Of a stretch of DNA of 64,000 bases, positions 1 through 12,297 are shown piece by piece. This DNA comes from Antitrichia curtipendula (Eukaryota > Streptophyta > Bryopsida > Hypnales > Leucodontaceae). The stretch lies in contig OX579633.1 in the NCBI GenBank assembly GCA_951230915.1, forward strand, positions 22,664,574-22,728,573, in the 5' to 3' direction. The notes beneath the pieces were generated by a model, which worked only from the letters and a program-made list of their open reading frames with translations, did not search any database and was not told where the DNA came from. The position numbers were made by a program, and so were the translations under genes. Position 1 is the stretch's first letter. Each line of letters begins with the position of its first letter.

Positions 1-74
1 TGGTCTTCAAAGTCTTCAAACTCAAATTTTCACTTGATCTTCAACCATTCTATCCTGTAGTGGCTCTATAGGGC

Positions 75-900
75 CAAAGGTAAGGGGGTGTGATAAGAAA
101 CAAGGCCTCGGACGGGTAAAATGGGACAGCCAAACCATGAATTAGCCGTCCAAAAGATTGGTTTCTAAACTTGAAACCCACGGTGACCAGGAAGCGCCTT
201 TCATCAATAGGAACGACATAAAAGAATGACCATGTGGGTGATCAATCCCACTTCGTCGCCACACACAAAACGGGGTCATTATTGGATACCCACATAACCC
301 GCAACAATGTTTACGATGCAAAAATGAAAACAACAAGCCTCCAAATTCGACTAGGAATAACAATGAAAACACAACAAGCCACAAGCCACAACACACGAAT
401 CTTCAATCTTCATGTCTTTCAATCTTCATGTCTTCCAATCTTCAAGTCTTCAAAGAAATCGCAAATAAACACCCATCCTATCTATATTCTTCCCAAAATA
501 AGAAGGCAGCAGACCTTCCTTAGCTTCACTACCTATAACTTCTTCAATTCTTCATTAAACTAAGAGTTTAATAGATTTTCAGAAAGCTAACAAACTCTTC
601 TATCTTCTCTAAAAATTTCACTTGCAAGTGATTCTTCAAACTAAATCTATAGCTCTACAAACATTCGGGTTTTAAACGATAAGGGCAGCAGACCCTCTAC
701 CACTCGAAGACCCATATCTTTCTCTACATATCGTGGTTGAGTGCAAGAGTGAGGGCCCTACAAGATGGAAGACAGGACATGCATGATGACATAGTGCAGT
801 ATAGCCAACCACTTGAGCATTGTACTACCTCACATTAGCAAATGTATGCCTTTGGCATACATTTCTTCATCCGTTCCGCGGAAGGTGGACTTGTTACGTG
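75..900 (+). other. Possible LTR start after a polypurine run; no gene
   Basis: A purine-rich run ending in GGGGG (84-88) is followed directly by TGTGATAAG, the arrangement expected at a polypurine tract and 3' LTR start. No matching second copy or LTR end is visible, so this is only a candidate. The stretch contains short degenerate direct repeats around 390-450 built from AATCTTCATGTCTT-like words. I see no convincing coding sequence in it. Confidence 0.25.
840..864. repeat. Perfect inverted repeat (11-bp arms, 3-bp loop)
   Basis: AAATGTATGCC and GGCATACATTT flank TTT, giving a perfect short hairpin. It lies just upstream of the CACTA-like remnant. No function is known to me. Confidence 0.6.
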
Positions 901-929
901 AGATTCATGCGTGGTGGCGTCTTTCACTC

Positions 930-1480
930 AACAACTTTGGTAGGGGCTTTATAATGGGCGATTCATAGAGATAATAGAGGACTATGTGGGATACATTGAA
1001 GAGATTCTAGAGCTAGACTATAGGAACCACTGCATTACTATCCTTGTTTGTGATTGGTTTAGGACAACTCAGGATCCATACTTCTACAACATTCAAAGGG
1101 ATCGTTATGGCTTTATGGTGGCTAACTTCAGCCAGATGTGTATAGCAGGGTCCATGCTAATTCTTTAATTTGCATTCCCCTTGCATTGCCAACAAGTCTT
1201 TTTTTGAGGCCCCACAGAGACAAGGGTGGAAAATTGTGCGCCGCACAAACATTAGGGGTAGATGAGGCCAATTGCATGTGGAACAATCCATCCCCAGAGT
1301 CATAAATGTGGGAAATGACTTGGACTTTGTTGCTTTGCAACCGAAGATGCTTGATTCAAAGCCTGTACGTGAAGTTGCAACAATGGGCGGTGTGTTCATC
1401 CCCCTGGCAACGAAGCCGGCAACAGAGGTGGATGCTTTAGCAGAACAAGATACAAGTCCACGTCGTTCACCTTGAACCAT
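930..1480 (+). pseudogene. CACTA (En/Spm) transposon remnant, DUF4216-like
   Basis: The plus frame around 955-1130 reads as an acidic stretch followed by ILELDY, then VCDWF and DRYGF..VNF-like words. This order resembles DUF4216, a domain of unknown role carried by plant CACTA elements. A QVFF-like stretch near 1190 and a following charged segment fit the next part of that domain, where it contacts a PRD-type region. The frame is broken by several stops after about 1165, so this is a decayed fragment. The transposase itself is not present in the window. The assignment is by remembered family pattern; a profile search of DUF4216 would settle it. Confidence 0.5.
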
Positions 1481-3239
1481 TTGGTTTAGAAGAGGTTTGG
1501 CTAGATCGGCAACGACACATCAATGTCAATGGAGATGTCAAGTAATACAAAAGATGCATTAGGGCGGAAGTCTTCTTCAGCATCCTCAAGGACGGTTGCA
1601 TTGTGTACAAAGTACATATATATTGTCTTGTTCTTGGCAGTCATGACAAATTGTGGCTTCTAGAATGAGACTAGGGGATTCATAGAAGGTGTTGCACGTC
1701 ATGTGTGTGATGAAGGTGAGAGGTACATGGAAGAAGGGGCCATGTATTTGGACAAATGGAGAGCCATATTAACAAATTTCAAGAAGTTAAGTTGCCGTTG
1801 ACCGTAACTGGTAGTTACACTTTCCTTTAATTTTCAGATATTTTTTGTTTCATATGGTTGAGAAATTCTCCTTTGTTTCATAAGTATTGTTGGATGCAAG
1901 TTAGTGGAAAAGGTAAGGTGCCTTTAATATTGCACGAAGGAGGTTATGCGGATTTGTTTAATTGAAAAGAAATAATGTTTCTATCAACAACAAAGGTAAT
2001 GGCGTTGTAGAGGCTTGACCTAAATCAATAAAGTTTACAATTTGTAAAGACAATTTTTTCCTGCAAATTGTTTTCTTATATATGAAATGAATCCAAGACA
2101 TTCCCGAAATAGAAACCAAGGTGTTAATGTAGAAAATGGTATAAAAATAAAATAAAAATGCGCTTAATAGTGAAAAAAAAATGTGGACTCTTCGAAAGGA
2201 AAAAAATGGGAAATGGAAAGAAAGGGATGCTATTTTCTATTTTAAAAGAAACAAAATGGTGTATCAGTAATTGGCATTAAAAAAGCCCAAGTTAAGTAAG
2301 TTTAAAGAAATCCATAGGTGGCAATTACCTGTGCATGCAAAGGGGAGTGATGGAACTATGATGTACATGCATTGCAATTGATGATAGTTTAATTTTTTGA
2401 AATGACTCAAAAGCATTGTTTTCAATCAAATGCAATGAACAAATTAAAAAATAAAAATAAATAAATATATATAATGGTACTTCGTGAAAGCAATTTGTAG
2501 TATCCAAAATGTCCTCATTTTTAATTTTATGCTTCTCCACTATTAGCTAAGAAAGTCTCACAAGATACTGGCAAAAATGGTTGCAAATTTTTTTTAGAAA
2601 AGGATCATAGGGAAGAAACACAAAGGGTAATGCAAAACAAAGAGTTAATCTATTTTTATGGAATCAGGAGTCTACAGAATAAAAGCAAACTTTTGTCTCC
2701 ATTGTTGCATTGTATTACATACACTATGTAAAAACAATTAATTGTTGTCAAACTAGAGGGTTTTTTGGAGAGTCTAAAAATCCACATAGAGAAGATTCTA
2801 CCTTTTCTTACCTCTATTAGACAACCATTAGGCATTATTTCTTTTATTTGTTTAGTTGAGAGCATTTTTAACTTTGTTTGTAGATTTGAAGTTGTTAAAT
2901 GGGAAAGTAAAGTTTGTTTTATCTTTCTTTTGAATTTTAAAAAGAATTTGAAGGCCACGTAATTGTCATGTAGGAGATAAGGATAGAGTTATGGAGAGAA
3001 AAGGGTGGCCAATGGATGAATTGTGGTCCATGTAGCATTTTAAAGGCCAAATCCATTTGCTTAGTGGAAGGGATGGAGGATGAGGTGGAAGATAAGATGG
3101 AGGGTCTTTTTCTTCCTCCTCATAGTTTGCTTAAGGGAACCGAGACTTTGGAGAGACACAACAGATTGTACATGAGAGTTTTTGTAATGAAATTTTGTGA
3201 GCTTGTTCATCTTGTTTTGAGTTTTCTCTAAACTTATCA
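1481..3239. other. No gene recognised
   Basis: AT-rich sequence with short unconnected open frames only. The strand-overlapping frames near 2656-2962 have no recognisable domain and look like chance frames. Confidence 0.5.
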
Positions 3240-3830
3240 ATCTTTCAATTTGGAGTTTTTGTGTGGATGTTATGCTTGATGGAGTGAGAGAGGGATAATT
3301 GTCATGGAGTGAGAAGGCAGAATTTTTGAGGGCTTATAACTTTTGGGTGAAGAGTTTTTTGTTTTTGAAATTTTATGAGAATATATGTTTAGATGTTAGC
3401 TTTCTAAAAATCTTTCATTCTCTTAGTTTGGAGTTATGATGTAAAAGTTATAGACTTAAAGGGGAAGTAGTGAGAGGCTACCTTTGATTTGAAAAAAGAG
3501 AACTTCAACCGGCTGTAAAAGTTGGACAATATTTTATTTTGTATTAAAATTTAAAAAGTGTACAGATTTCTATAGAGATATTGTGTTAGCTTTCTATAGA
3601 GATATCACACGCTCAGTTTGGAGTTTGTATGTAAGAGTTATGGGCCTAGAAGAAGAGTAGTGATGATCTGCCTTCGAATTGGAAAGAGTGAACTTTGACT
3701 AACTATAAAAGTCGGACAATATCATATTTTGAGTTGAATTTTTGAGGGTTTGTAGATATTTTTTTTATCTTTCTAGAGAGATGTTGTATTCTCAATTTGA
3801 AGTCCTAGAGCAGCTGTGGAACTCATATTA
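3240..3830 (+). repeat. Tandem repeat, unit about 180-190 bp, about three diverged copies
   Basis: The words GTTAGCTTTCTA, followed by a TCAGTTTGGAGT-like segment and a GTAAAAGTTATAG-like segment, recur near 3396, 3586 and 3766. Each copy also carries an AAAAGT(T/C)GGACAATAT word (about 3517 and 3707). The units are strongly diverged, so the array is old. No coding potential is apparent. Confidence 0.6.
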
Positions 3831-5929
3831 GTGGCGGGACCTTCCTAGAAAGGAACTTATATGGTTTATGAGCAACCTCAACTATTTTATACAACATGTG
3901 ATATTTTATTGAGACTTTATAGTGAATTATGGAGGTTTTATGAGCATGTACATATAGTTTACTAAATCACGGGGCCCTTTATTTTTCGGCCAAGTCTAGT
4001 TGCACTGTTGCAGCCAGAAACCCGGCGCTTTCCCTAGGCAAGGCCTCTCTATTTGACACCGTCTTCTCAAAAGAGAAATACAGCGAATGAGCGAATTAGT
4101 GAATGAGGGAAAAAATTTAATGGGTAAAAAAAACACGTGACTTATTATTCATAGAAAAGAAATTCCAAACAATTCTAGAAGGGTAAAAATAGTATTTTGT
4201 CATGATAAGAAAACCCAAGGATGCTCTTCATGTCCCATTGTACTGAATAACTTTTGTTACATTATAAGGAACAAAAACAGGTTTTCATGCATATTACTTC
4301 AATCAAGAGAAGGTAGCACATAAATCCTAGTATTTGGATCTTTGGCTTCCTCTGTTAAAAAGACTACAAATTTATCATGAAGAAGGCGGATTTTCTTATT
4401 CTTATTACATCATTTTGGAGGGAAACTTAGTGTTGAATTAAAAACCCTAAACCCAAAGAAGGCGTCTTGAATTTAAAGAAAGGGGCATATCCTCATTTCT
4501 TGAGCAATGCATATTCATTCTTTTAAATGGGAGAAAATGGGGATAAAATGATCTACAAATATTTTGTAGCTTTTTCTTGCATATATAACCCATTTCTAGT
4601 CATTTTAGAAGACCCTTCATGCATTACATTTTTCATGCCCAACATGGAAGTGTACTTTTGGAAATGTCCAACAAATGTGCTCATCCACTACATCTCCAAA
4701 GCACCTGCAAAGGAAAACTATGAATCAACCGTACATGGCTACATCCAACAATTGTACATCCATCCAAGCCAAAATTTTGAGTTTTGCTGACCACCTGCCC
4801 ATTCCCTGCCTTTTTTCAGTTTAGTCTGCGTTTTACCTCAAGCGGAAGTGGCTTCTTGGATTTTACATGCAATGAAAATGGACACAGTTGCTGACCTGCA
4901 CTCTTCATGTCTTCTGGGATGTAAAAAAAATCAAGTTCATGTTTCTCTAATGTCACCCACAACATGCCCGTCACAACTGACGTTCACCCATTTTTTGAAT
5001 AACATGTACACATTCCCCACAACATTCAACAAAATTCGTAGAAAAAAAGCCCGCAAACCGACCAAAGTTGAGACGTCCAAAAAAACAAGGCGTGTTTTTT
5101 TGCTAACAACTCCAAAAACACACTTTTCTTATAGTGTTAGGACCAGAAGCAAAGACAAAGTCCTACCTCCATTGCATGGAGTAATTGAAATAGCAATCTA
5201 TGTCATGTATAGTGATTAATAGAATTTTTTCGAAATTCTGAAATTCCTGGACTGCAACGTGGCAGCCCCAATTTCTCCGGATTACAACCGATACCAAAGC
5301 CAACGGGCATTGACAAGATCCAATTGTTGTGGTCTGCAAGTGGTCAATAGGCCCTGCTGCAATGACGGCGACGGACTAGGGGTGGAACATGATGGATTTT
5401 ATGTCAAGTAGGGCAACTGCGATGAGTTCTGATTAAACAATTGAAAGCAACATCTACAAAATTGATCGCCTTCAACCGTGGTGTCATGGAGCAGGAGGGA
5501 GATGTTGCCGAGGCCGAGCCTCCATTTCCAGATGGGTGCCACTTTTTCAACAAGTGCAACCGATTTTTTGAGAGGCGATTCTCTAGATAGTGCAACAACT
5601 TGTCGGACAATCAATTTCCTTACAATCCACCACTGCTCCCTCGGCCGCTATGAGGACAAGCAATTGGATCTTGCAAAGAGCAAGTGGTGATGATGATGTT
5701 GGCTTTGGGAGCAGGGAGTTGAAAGTGGCGGCTCCTAAAAAGTTTTCAGGAAAAAGAAGGTAGAGAAGTATACAAATGGTTTGCACAACTCCGGTTGGTA
5801 TTTTGAAGTAAACCACAAACCTGTCGTTGTATTGAGGATAAGATTGCATATGCTCTTTTTTATATGACAAGGATTGCACAAAATTAGGCAATGCCAATTC
5901 TTCAAACTTTGTATGAGAATCAGTCGCAT
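3831..5929. other. No gene recognised
   Basis: Mostly AT-rich DNA. Two frames of 87 and 123 codons (4527-4790 and 4848-5219, plus) have no family match that I recognise and no clear coding bias. The last several hundred bases may be 5' sequence of the Ty3/gypsy remnant that follows. Confidence 0.45.
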
Positions 5930-6339
5930 GAATTATTGGTAGATTACAAAGGTTTTCAGGATGTGGTGATCGCAGTATATGGTGATATGGACTGTCGGGG
6001 TGGCGCAGAGGATCGCCTAGGAAAGATCAAATAGACAGGTTTGGTATTGACCTATATCTTGTCTTTCAGTGAACATGCCGCACAAGTGGATTGGAACAAG
6101 TCCAGCTTGGTGGTGAGGTTCCATGGCAAGCTAAAAGATGAGATCCTTGACTTGATAGCTACTGTAGAGACACAACTGCGCAAGCTCCACAAATGGATGG
6201 CAATAGCAACACAAGTTGACGAGCAATTATAGGCGCGGCGCCAAGGCCGACGCTCGTCCCTTCTTTACTCCAATCCCAAAGATTGATGGGGGCAATTACC
6301 AACGGTTCTAGTAAATTTGGGCCCTACTCCAATGGAGAT

Positions 6340-6470
6340 TGATGCTGTACGTGTAATGACAGCATTGGCAGAGACAGCAGTCAAGTGCTTGGAATACCAT
6401 TGACAAGAAAAGTATTGGGATTGTGGTTTAATGGAGCATGTGCGTGCTACATGCCCAACCAATCCCTCAA
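6340..6470 (+). pseudogene. gag fragment with degenerate CCHC zinc knuckle
   Basis: One plus frame reads CLEYH, a stop, then a YWDCG..EH....C pattern. The C-G-x-x-x-H-x4-C spacing fits the second half of a retroviral-type zinc knuckle, which binds element RNA. The first cysteine has been lost. The upstream frame at 6041-6232 probably belongs to the same gag. Confidence 0.55.
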
Positions 6471-6779
6471 AACCATTGTCAATTTCAGCATTGGAAAAGG
6501 GGATTGTAGAAGGTGAGGATTCGGAAAAAGAGAGCGCTCGGAATTGAGTCTATATGCTCAGTACCCGGGTACGATCCAAACTGCGGCAATCATGACACCA
6601 AGGTGGAAAATGGACCGAAAAGAGGATGAATTTCCACAACATCAAACGTTGTAATTGAAGATCAAAGCCAGTTAGAATTGTATGCGCCAGAGAGTTTCGA
6701 GGGGATGAGGGGGGAGTCAATTTCAAGCAATGATGATCAAATGGAAGGTCCATTGTATTTGCAAGTACTAACGGATCCA

Positions 6780-7006
6780 GAGTTGCATTGACGGTGGAAG
6801 AAAAAATTAACTCCGCGTCAGCTTGTAGCCTTATAGATTTGGGAGCTAGAGGAATTTTCATGAATCCTCAATTTACTCAGAAGTGCCAAGTGGAGGTGAT
6901 TCCTAAGGTGATTCTACGAGAAGTTCGGATGATTGATAGAAAGATGATTAATTCGGGACTCATTACACACGAGGAAAAGGTAGAGTTAAATATTGGAGGT
7001 CATTGA
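6780..7006 (+). pseudogene. Ty3/gypsy aspartic protease fragment
   Basis: A frame of about 75 codons contains LIDLGARGIFMN, which corresponds to the D-[ST]-G-[AS] active-site segment of pepsin-like retroviral proteases. The catalytic serine or threonine is replaced by leucine, so activity would be lost. Position between gag and reverse transcriptase supports the call. Confidence 0.6.
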
Positions 7007-7679
7007 GAAGTGTTGGTGGCTAATATCACCAACAACAAGACGTTACCCATGCATTTTGGGGACGCCGTGGTTGATTTGCCACGATCCAGTGATTTGATGG
7101 TCTTAGAGAAGCATTCATTTTGATTCTAAGTATTGGAGAGAGACTTGTAAGTAGGAATTAAAAAGACTGCCAAGCAAAACTGGGGAAAGTCAAAAGAAGA
7201 TTGGTGGCCAACTGGCAACGGGCTTAGAAAAAGTTTGTGGAACTAAGGGCGGGCAATTGCTAATATCAACAGCCAATGAAAAAGAAAGTCAACCAAGGTT
7301 CTTGTGAAGAGCCAGGGTTGAGACCTAGCAAAGTGACCAAGATGAAGCGGACAGGCAGGTCAAAGATAAGGGATCCCGTCAATTAAATATCATGGCGCCA
7401 AAATATGCAATGGTAATAGTGGCAGGATTCCGGTTATCTACAAAAGAAGCTAAGTTATACGCATTAGAGGTGTCAAAATTGTGTAGCAATAACAAGGCAC
7501 TTGAGTAGCAGACTCCAATGGAATACCAAATCTACGTAGGGCGTTTAGTAAGGAGGCATTAAATGAGCTTCCGGACCATGGTCCATCCAACATGAAGATC
7601 AAGTTCAAAGAAGGGGAGGAGCCTCAAAATCCCGAATTGCGACCAATATTTGGAAGAAAATTTAGGAAAAGGATGGATT

Positions 7680-8260
7680 TGCCAATCCAAGTTTCTAGTT
7701 CCGGCTCCAATTGTGTTTGCCAGGAAGAAAGATGGATCCATACGAGTTTGTGTGGATTATAGAAATCTTAACAAGGTTAAAATAAAATAAAATCGTTACC
7801 CCTTATTGTTAATTCCGGACCTCACCGATCGGTTGGTGGAATAGTGGGAGCAAAAGTTTTACCAAATTGGATGTAAGACAAGCCTATCACCGGGTAAGAA
7901 TGGCGCAAGGTCATGAGTTTAGAATAGCTTTTAAAACTCGTTACGGGCTATTTGAAGATTTGGTAGTGTCATTTGGGCTAACTAATGCTCCAGTCCAATT
8001 CAAGCACACATGCAAGACATTTTTGGTGATTTCCTCGGCATTTTGGTGGTAATTTATCTGGATGATATCCTTATTTTCTCCAAAATTTTGAAAGAACATC
8101 AACCAATGGTAGGGAAAGTGCTTCAATGGTTACAACAGTATGGCATGTATGCCAAGGCTTTCAAGTGCTAGTTTCATCAGGATGCAATGGAATTTTTGGG
8201 GATGACCGTATTGGCAAGAGGATTTGAAATGTACCAAGATAAAGTCCAAGCTATTCAAGA
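7680..8260 (+). pseudogene. Ty3/gypsy reverse transcriptase fragment
   Basis: The frames show, in order, [18 protein letters not shown] (7720-7775), LDVRQAYHRVRMA, KTRYGLFE, FGLTNAP (7865-8000) and YLDDILIFSK (about 8050-8085). These are the conserved Ty3/gypsy polymerase blocks, with YLDD at the catalytic site. Frameshifts separate the blocks near 7790-7860 and 8045. The enzyme would copy element RNA into DNA; this copy cannot. Confidence 0.85.
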
Positions 8261-8743
8261 ATGGTCAAGGAGGTACAAGTGTTCTTAGGATTTGCAAATT
8301 TTTATCAACGATTTATTTGTGATTATTCCAAAATTGCGGTCCCACTCACACTATTGACCGAGAAAGATCATCAATTCGACTGGAACCCTTCAACTGATAA
8401 TGCGTTCAATGAACTGTGCGCTTGTTTCCTTAAAGCGCTAGTATTGCTTCATCCAAGATTCTAGCAACCTTTTGTGCTTGAAACAGATGCATCAGACACC
8501 GCAACCGATGGAATTCTTTCACAACGAGGGGTGGATGGGCACTTCCATCCATGTGCATACCAAAGCTCAAAGATGTCACTGGTGGAGCAAAATTACGACA
8601 TATATGATAAAGAATTATTGAGTATAGGATTGGCCTTCCAAGATTGGCGGATTTATCTTGAAGGGTCCCCACATCAAATACAAGTAACTTTTTACCACAA
8701 AAATTTGGAGCATTTTTTAACTACAAAACAACTTAACCAATGA
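8261..8743 (+). pseudogene. Ty3/gypsy RT connection and RNase H fragment
   Basis: VKEVQVFLGFANFYQRF (8263-8315) is the conserved start of the RT thumb/connection region. After a TAG near 8462, FVLETDASD gives the first RNase H aspartate block, and QNYDIYDKELLSI supplies the acidic E/D pair. The tail near 8805-8835 (LLNGRADMLSRR) matches the end of RNase H in this family (normally N-x-x-AD-x-LSR). Several stops make it a pseudogene. Confidence 0.8.
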
Positions 8744-9099
8744 TAAGCCCGATGATCAAAGCAACTGAGCTCGGCTTTCAATTTCAGCATCCAATACCAA
8801 TCGGGTTTGTTGAATGGGAGGGCAGACATGCTCTCAAGGAGAAGCAATATTATCAAAGAAGGTAAAGACATTGCAAGACCACTGTTAAGGCTAGCAATGC
8901 TAGATTTGTGTGAACTGGTTTGGACTGACATAAGAATTATAGAACACATCAAAATGGTCACAAGTGAAGATTCACCTCTCGAACCTCTATTAGCATTTTT
9001 TAAGAATGGATTTGATAAGGCACCATCTGATATTTGACAAAGGTTTTAAGCATAAAAATTGATAGATGGAATAATTTATTTTTGAGATGAAAAATTTGT

Positions 9100-9673
9100 A
9101 CTAGATGACGAGGAACTGCGACAAAAAATCCTACAATCAAGGCATGACCCCCCAGCTGCAGGACACCAAGGAAGAGCCAAAACATTGGATCTAGTAGCCA
9201 GAACATTCTATTAGCCAACTATGCACCTTTATTTCTATCATTATGTGGATGGATGTGCTTCATGTCAACGATCCAAACCAACACATCATGGCTGATATGA
9301 TTTATTACAACCAATCCCAGTTGCCAAAGCCCCATAGAAACAAGTGACAAATGATTTTATTGTGAAATTGTCAAGAAGTGAAGGATACGACACCATTATG
9401 GTAGTAGTTGATAAAAATACAAAATTGGCGCATTTTATTACAACAAATGAAACCACTAATTCTAATGTAGCAACTATGTTATATTTAAATTACGTCTGGA
9501 AACATCACGGAATGTTAGACAAAATAATATTCGATTGGGGCACCGTTTTTGTATCAAAATTTATGAAGCAATTGTATGAACTCCTTCAAATTCATCCGTC
9601 TCCAACAACAGCATTTCATCCGCAGTCAAATGGACAAAGGAGAGAGTCAACTAGGTATTGGAGCAATTTTTAA
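9100..9673 (+). pseudogene. Ty3/gypsy integrase fragment
   Basis: A zinc-binding HHCC segment is readable as H.G...KT near 9160-9190 and YVDGCASCQRSKP near 9240-9275. The catalytic core follows from 9344: DFIVKLSRS.GYD..MVVVD, then DWGTVF (normally D-R-G-x-x-F), then TAFHPQSNGQ. The glutamate of the D,D35E triad region is disturbed. Integrase would insert element DNA into the host genome. This copy is interrupted both before and after the core. Confidence 0.8.
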
Positions 9674-10242
9674 GAATGTTCACAACTAAAAGACAAGATG
9701 ACTAGTCAATGATGCTTTCTATAGCCAAATTCACTTACAACAATGCCCTCCATTCGGCCATGGGTTATTCATTGTTTTATGCTACGTACGGATATATTCA
9801 TGCATTATCCTTCACCACAGCAACAACATCAACATTCCAACAACAAAAGAAAAGATGCAACAATTGCAAGAAATACATGAAGAGGTAAAAACACTAATCA
9901 AGATTGCAGGCAAGCAAGCAAAAAGTAATTATAACTGGGGTGTTCAACTACAACCATGTTTCAAGGTGGGTGACAAAGTCCTCTTGCGTCACGACAACAT
10001 CGCCACCATGGCGCCGTCCAAAAAGTTGGCTTCAAGATTCTTGGACCCATTTCCTAGAATAGCTAAATTTTCAAATTTGGTGTATCGATTGAAGTTACCT
10101 AAATCACTTTGAATTCACAACGTATTCTATGTATCTCTCTTGGAACCATATCGTCAAGATACAATCATAGGACGACAGCAAAAGCCACTACCACCGATTG
10201 TCACACTTGAAGGAGATATCAAGTGAGAGGTCTACAAAATAC

Positions 10243-10420
10243 TAGATTCTAGGATTAAGAGTCGATGGAAGAAGCTCCAATATCTGGTGGCATGGGAAGA
10301 ATATGGACCGGAACAACATTTGTGGGAACTAGTGGCAAATTTGTGAAACGCTCTACAAGTAGTCAAGGATTTCTACACTCAACATCCCGAGGCAACGGGC
10401 CCCCAAAGGAGGGGTTAATG
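10243..10420 (+). pseudogene. C-terminal chromodomain of the gypsy integrase
   Basis: One plus frame reads LQYLVAWEEYGPEQHLWELVANL, a stop, then NALQVVKDFYTQHPEATGP (written here in pieces of the same block). The YLV-W-x-x-Y-x-x-E-x-x-W-E core is the chromodomain signature. In chromoviruses this domain targets integration to particular chromatin. One in-frame TGA lies inside it. Confidence 0.75.
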
Positions 10421-10480
10421 TTACAACTTTGTCGTAACACGGGACTTCATGACACGTAGGCTTGGGAGTGGCGGTTTCTC
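10405..10480 (+). repeat. Polypurine tract and 3' LTR start of the gypsy remnant
   Basis: AAAGGAGGGG (about 10405-10414) is followed by TTAA and TGTTACAACTTTGTCG at 10419. This is the expected PPT then TG of a 3' LTR, directly downstream of the chromodomain. The LTR end is not evident; a TG...CA unit ending in GTAACA would be expected within about 1 kb. Confidence 0.5.
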
Positions 10481-11231
10481 ATAAAGGTTGTTACACTAGC
10501 GGTTATCAAGGTTCATCTCTTTGCTTTCCTTAAAGCTAGTGAGGGGAGGCTTGTCCCTCATGCTTTCTTTTGTTAATTGAAAGAACTCAACGTTGGATAA
10601 TTACCTTCTGTTTTATTGTATATTTCATATGATGTGTGTTAGAAATTAGGATGTGATCAATGACATTGGGAAATGAGCGGAATGTCAACAGTATTAAGTC
10701 TAAGGGTTGGATCCTAACATACTTACTCTTGAGAATGGCAAGCATCCTAGCTGAACTAAATAATGTTTTTCTGAAAGCAAGCAATAATGCTCCAAATAAC
10801 ATAACATTTAGTAGCAGAGAAAAGGATTGCCTTCCTTTGGATGATATGGTGTGAAATATTCCACACCCATCACTAACTACAAGGATAGATCCCAAGGATT
10901 TTGTAAAGTTAGTGGATTGCAATTACATATGATTGGGGCAATAGCAAAGAGAAGCTTCTAAACTTTCTAATAAAACTTCAAATTACATTCATTTCCTAGA
11001 TAAAAATAAATACAACGGAATTCTCTCACTCTGCTTTCTAAGTTGTTCATGGTTTATGTTGAGAATAGTGAAATCAAGCTCTTTATATACATATAAGAAG
11101 GTAGGAGGTGAGACAACCAATGTGGGACATGTAAATTAAAATTAGTAGGAGCTCTTGAACCACTCATAGTTAAATCAAAATGAGGAAGTGTATTTAAAGG
11201 AGAATTTTAGACCTCATTTAGGCATAGAAAA
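10481..11231. other. Probable LTR body and flanking DNA; no gene
   Basis: Sequence immediately after the LTR start. Overlapping frames on both strands between 10587 and 10922 have no recognisable domain. I see nothing further here. Confidence 0.4.
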
Positions 11232-11510
11232 ATAACGTTAAAAAAAATTGAACTAAAAAAGTTGAAAAATCAAGTTAAATTTTGTCTTCAAAAATCTGTT
11301 TGAGATTTTGAGCCTCCAATCAAAAATTATAGACAAATTTCAAAGAGGGGTTGAAAGGGACATTTTCTTTGACATTTTCAAACATCCTCTTAGAACTTTG
11401 TCCATAACTTTTGATTGGAGGCTCAAAAGCTCTAATAGATTTTTGGAAACAAAATTTAGATTTATTTACCAACATTTTTTAATTAAAAGTTTAAAAAAAA
11501 GAAGTTATTC
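11232..11510. repeat. Foldback element with about 115-bp inverted arms
   Basis: The left arm (about 11232-11350) contains TTTTGAGCCTCCAATCAAAA and its reverse complement recurs at 11412-11431. The similarity extends outward through AAATTTTGT and inward to AAAGAGG. The outer tips read ATAAC and GTTAT. The arms are separated by about 35-45 bp. This is a MITE-like hairpin element. The open frame 11308-11526 lies on it and is a by-product. Confidence 0.7.
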
Positions 11511-12292
11511 TACTATGACTAAATGATGTCTTAAATTTTTCATCAAACATCATTTTGACATTTTGACCATGAACAGTTAAGCTCTTATTTTCAAATTTTC
11601 CCATATCCTTTGAGGATTCATGGTAGACAATTGATTTCAATATAAAAACATCTTCAACCTTCATTTCTACAAATGCCATTGAAGCAAATCTTTCATTATC
11701 TCATCATGTAAGCACACTATGGTTGTCCAAAATTGTAGTTACAGCAAAAAAATTGTACAAGATGAAAATTTGGAGTCAATTTTCCTATAGTTTTTGTGAC
11801 TTAAAAAAATAAATGGATTGGAGTCTTAAATTTGGCATACTTTGATAATTGCTAACAGAAAATGTATTTCATCTATTAATTGAATGTATAGAGTACAAAC
11901 ATCAAATGTTTGTTTTGTCACAGATTCATGTTTAGAATTGTTGTACTCTTTTTTGCCTAGTTTGGGGTTTCATTCTTACAATTCAAAGAGTCAAATCCAA
12001 TGCTCTAATGTTTAGGTACTTAGACTAGGCACTTAATTAGTGTTTTAGGACCTATATAAGAAACTATCCTAGCAAATTTGTGATTTTAGTATAAGAGCCA
12101 AATTTTGACTTTAAATTATTATTTTTTAATTTGAAATTTGAAAATCTATGAAAAGACCTTTTGATTCAAATGGGCCAACACCGAATTTTGGTATAAATGA
12201 TGTTTTGGCTCCATTTAGTACCAATTTGCATACATTTTGTACCAATATGCGCACATTTTAAACGAATTTTTATTGAATTGTATATTCGGCAA
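11511..12292. other. No gene recognised
   Basis: AT-rich intergenic sequence between the foldback element and the outer boundary of the nested insertion complex. Confidence 0.5.
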
Positions 12293-12297
12293 GGGGG
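12293..12297. repeat. 5-bp target duplication (GGGGG), left copy
   Basis: GGGGG directly precedes TGTCGCA at 12298. The same five bases (37314-37318) directly follow TGCGACA at 37313. This is the 5-bp duplication size expected of LTR retroelements. Confidence 0.75.

Larger units (their letters stand above)
5930..10430 (+). mobile_element. Decayed Ty3/gypsy chromovirus (gag-PR-RT-RH-IN-chromodomain)
   Basis: Fragments of a single polyprotein occur in the canonical Ty3/gypsy order: CCHC-like region, protease, reverse transcriptase, RNase H, integrase and a C-terminal chromodomain. A C-terminal chromodomain after integrase defines the chromovirus branch. The reading frame shifts and stops many times, so the element cannot be autonomous. 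A polypurine tract and LTR start follow at about 10405-10419. I could not find the 5' LTR. Sub-regions are listed separately. Confidence 0.85.

Noticed and set aside
10587..10922. 111-codon minus frame
   Set aside because: No domain; lies in presumed LTR sequence with an overlapping frame on the other strand.
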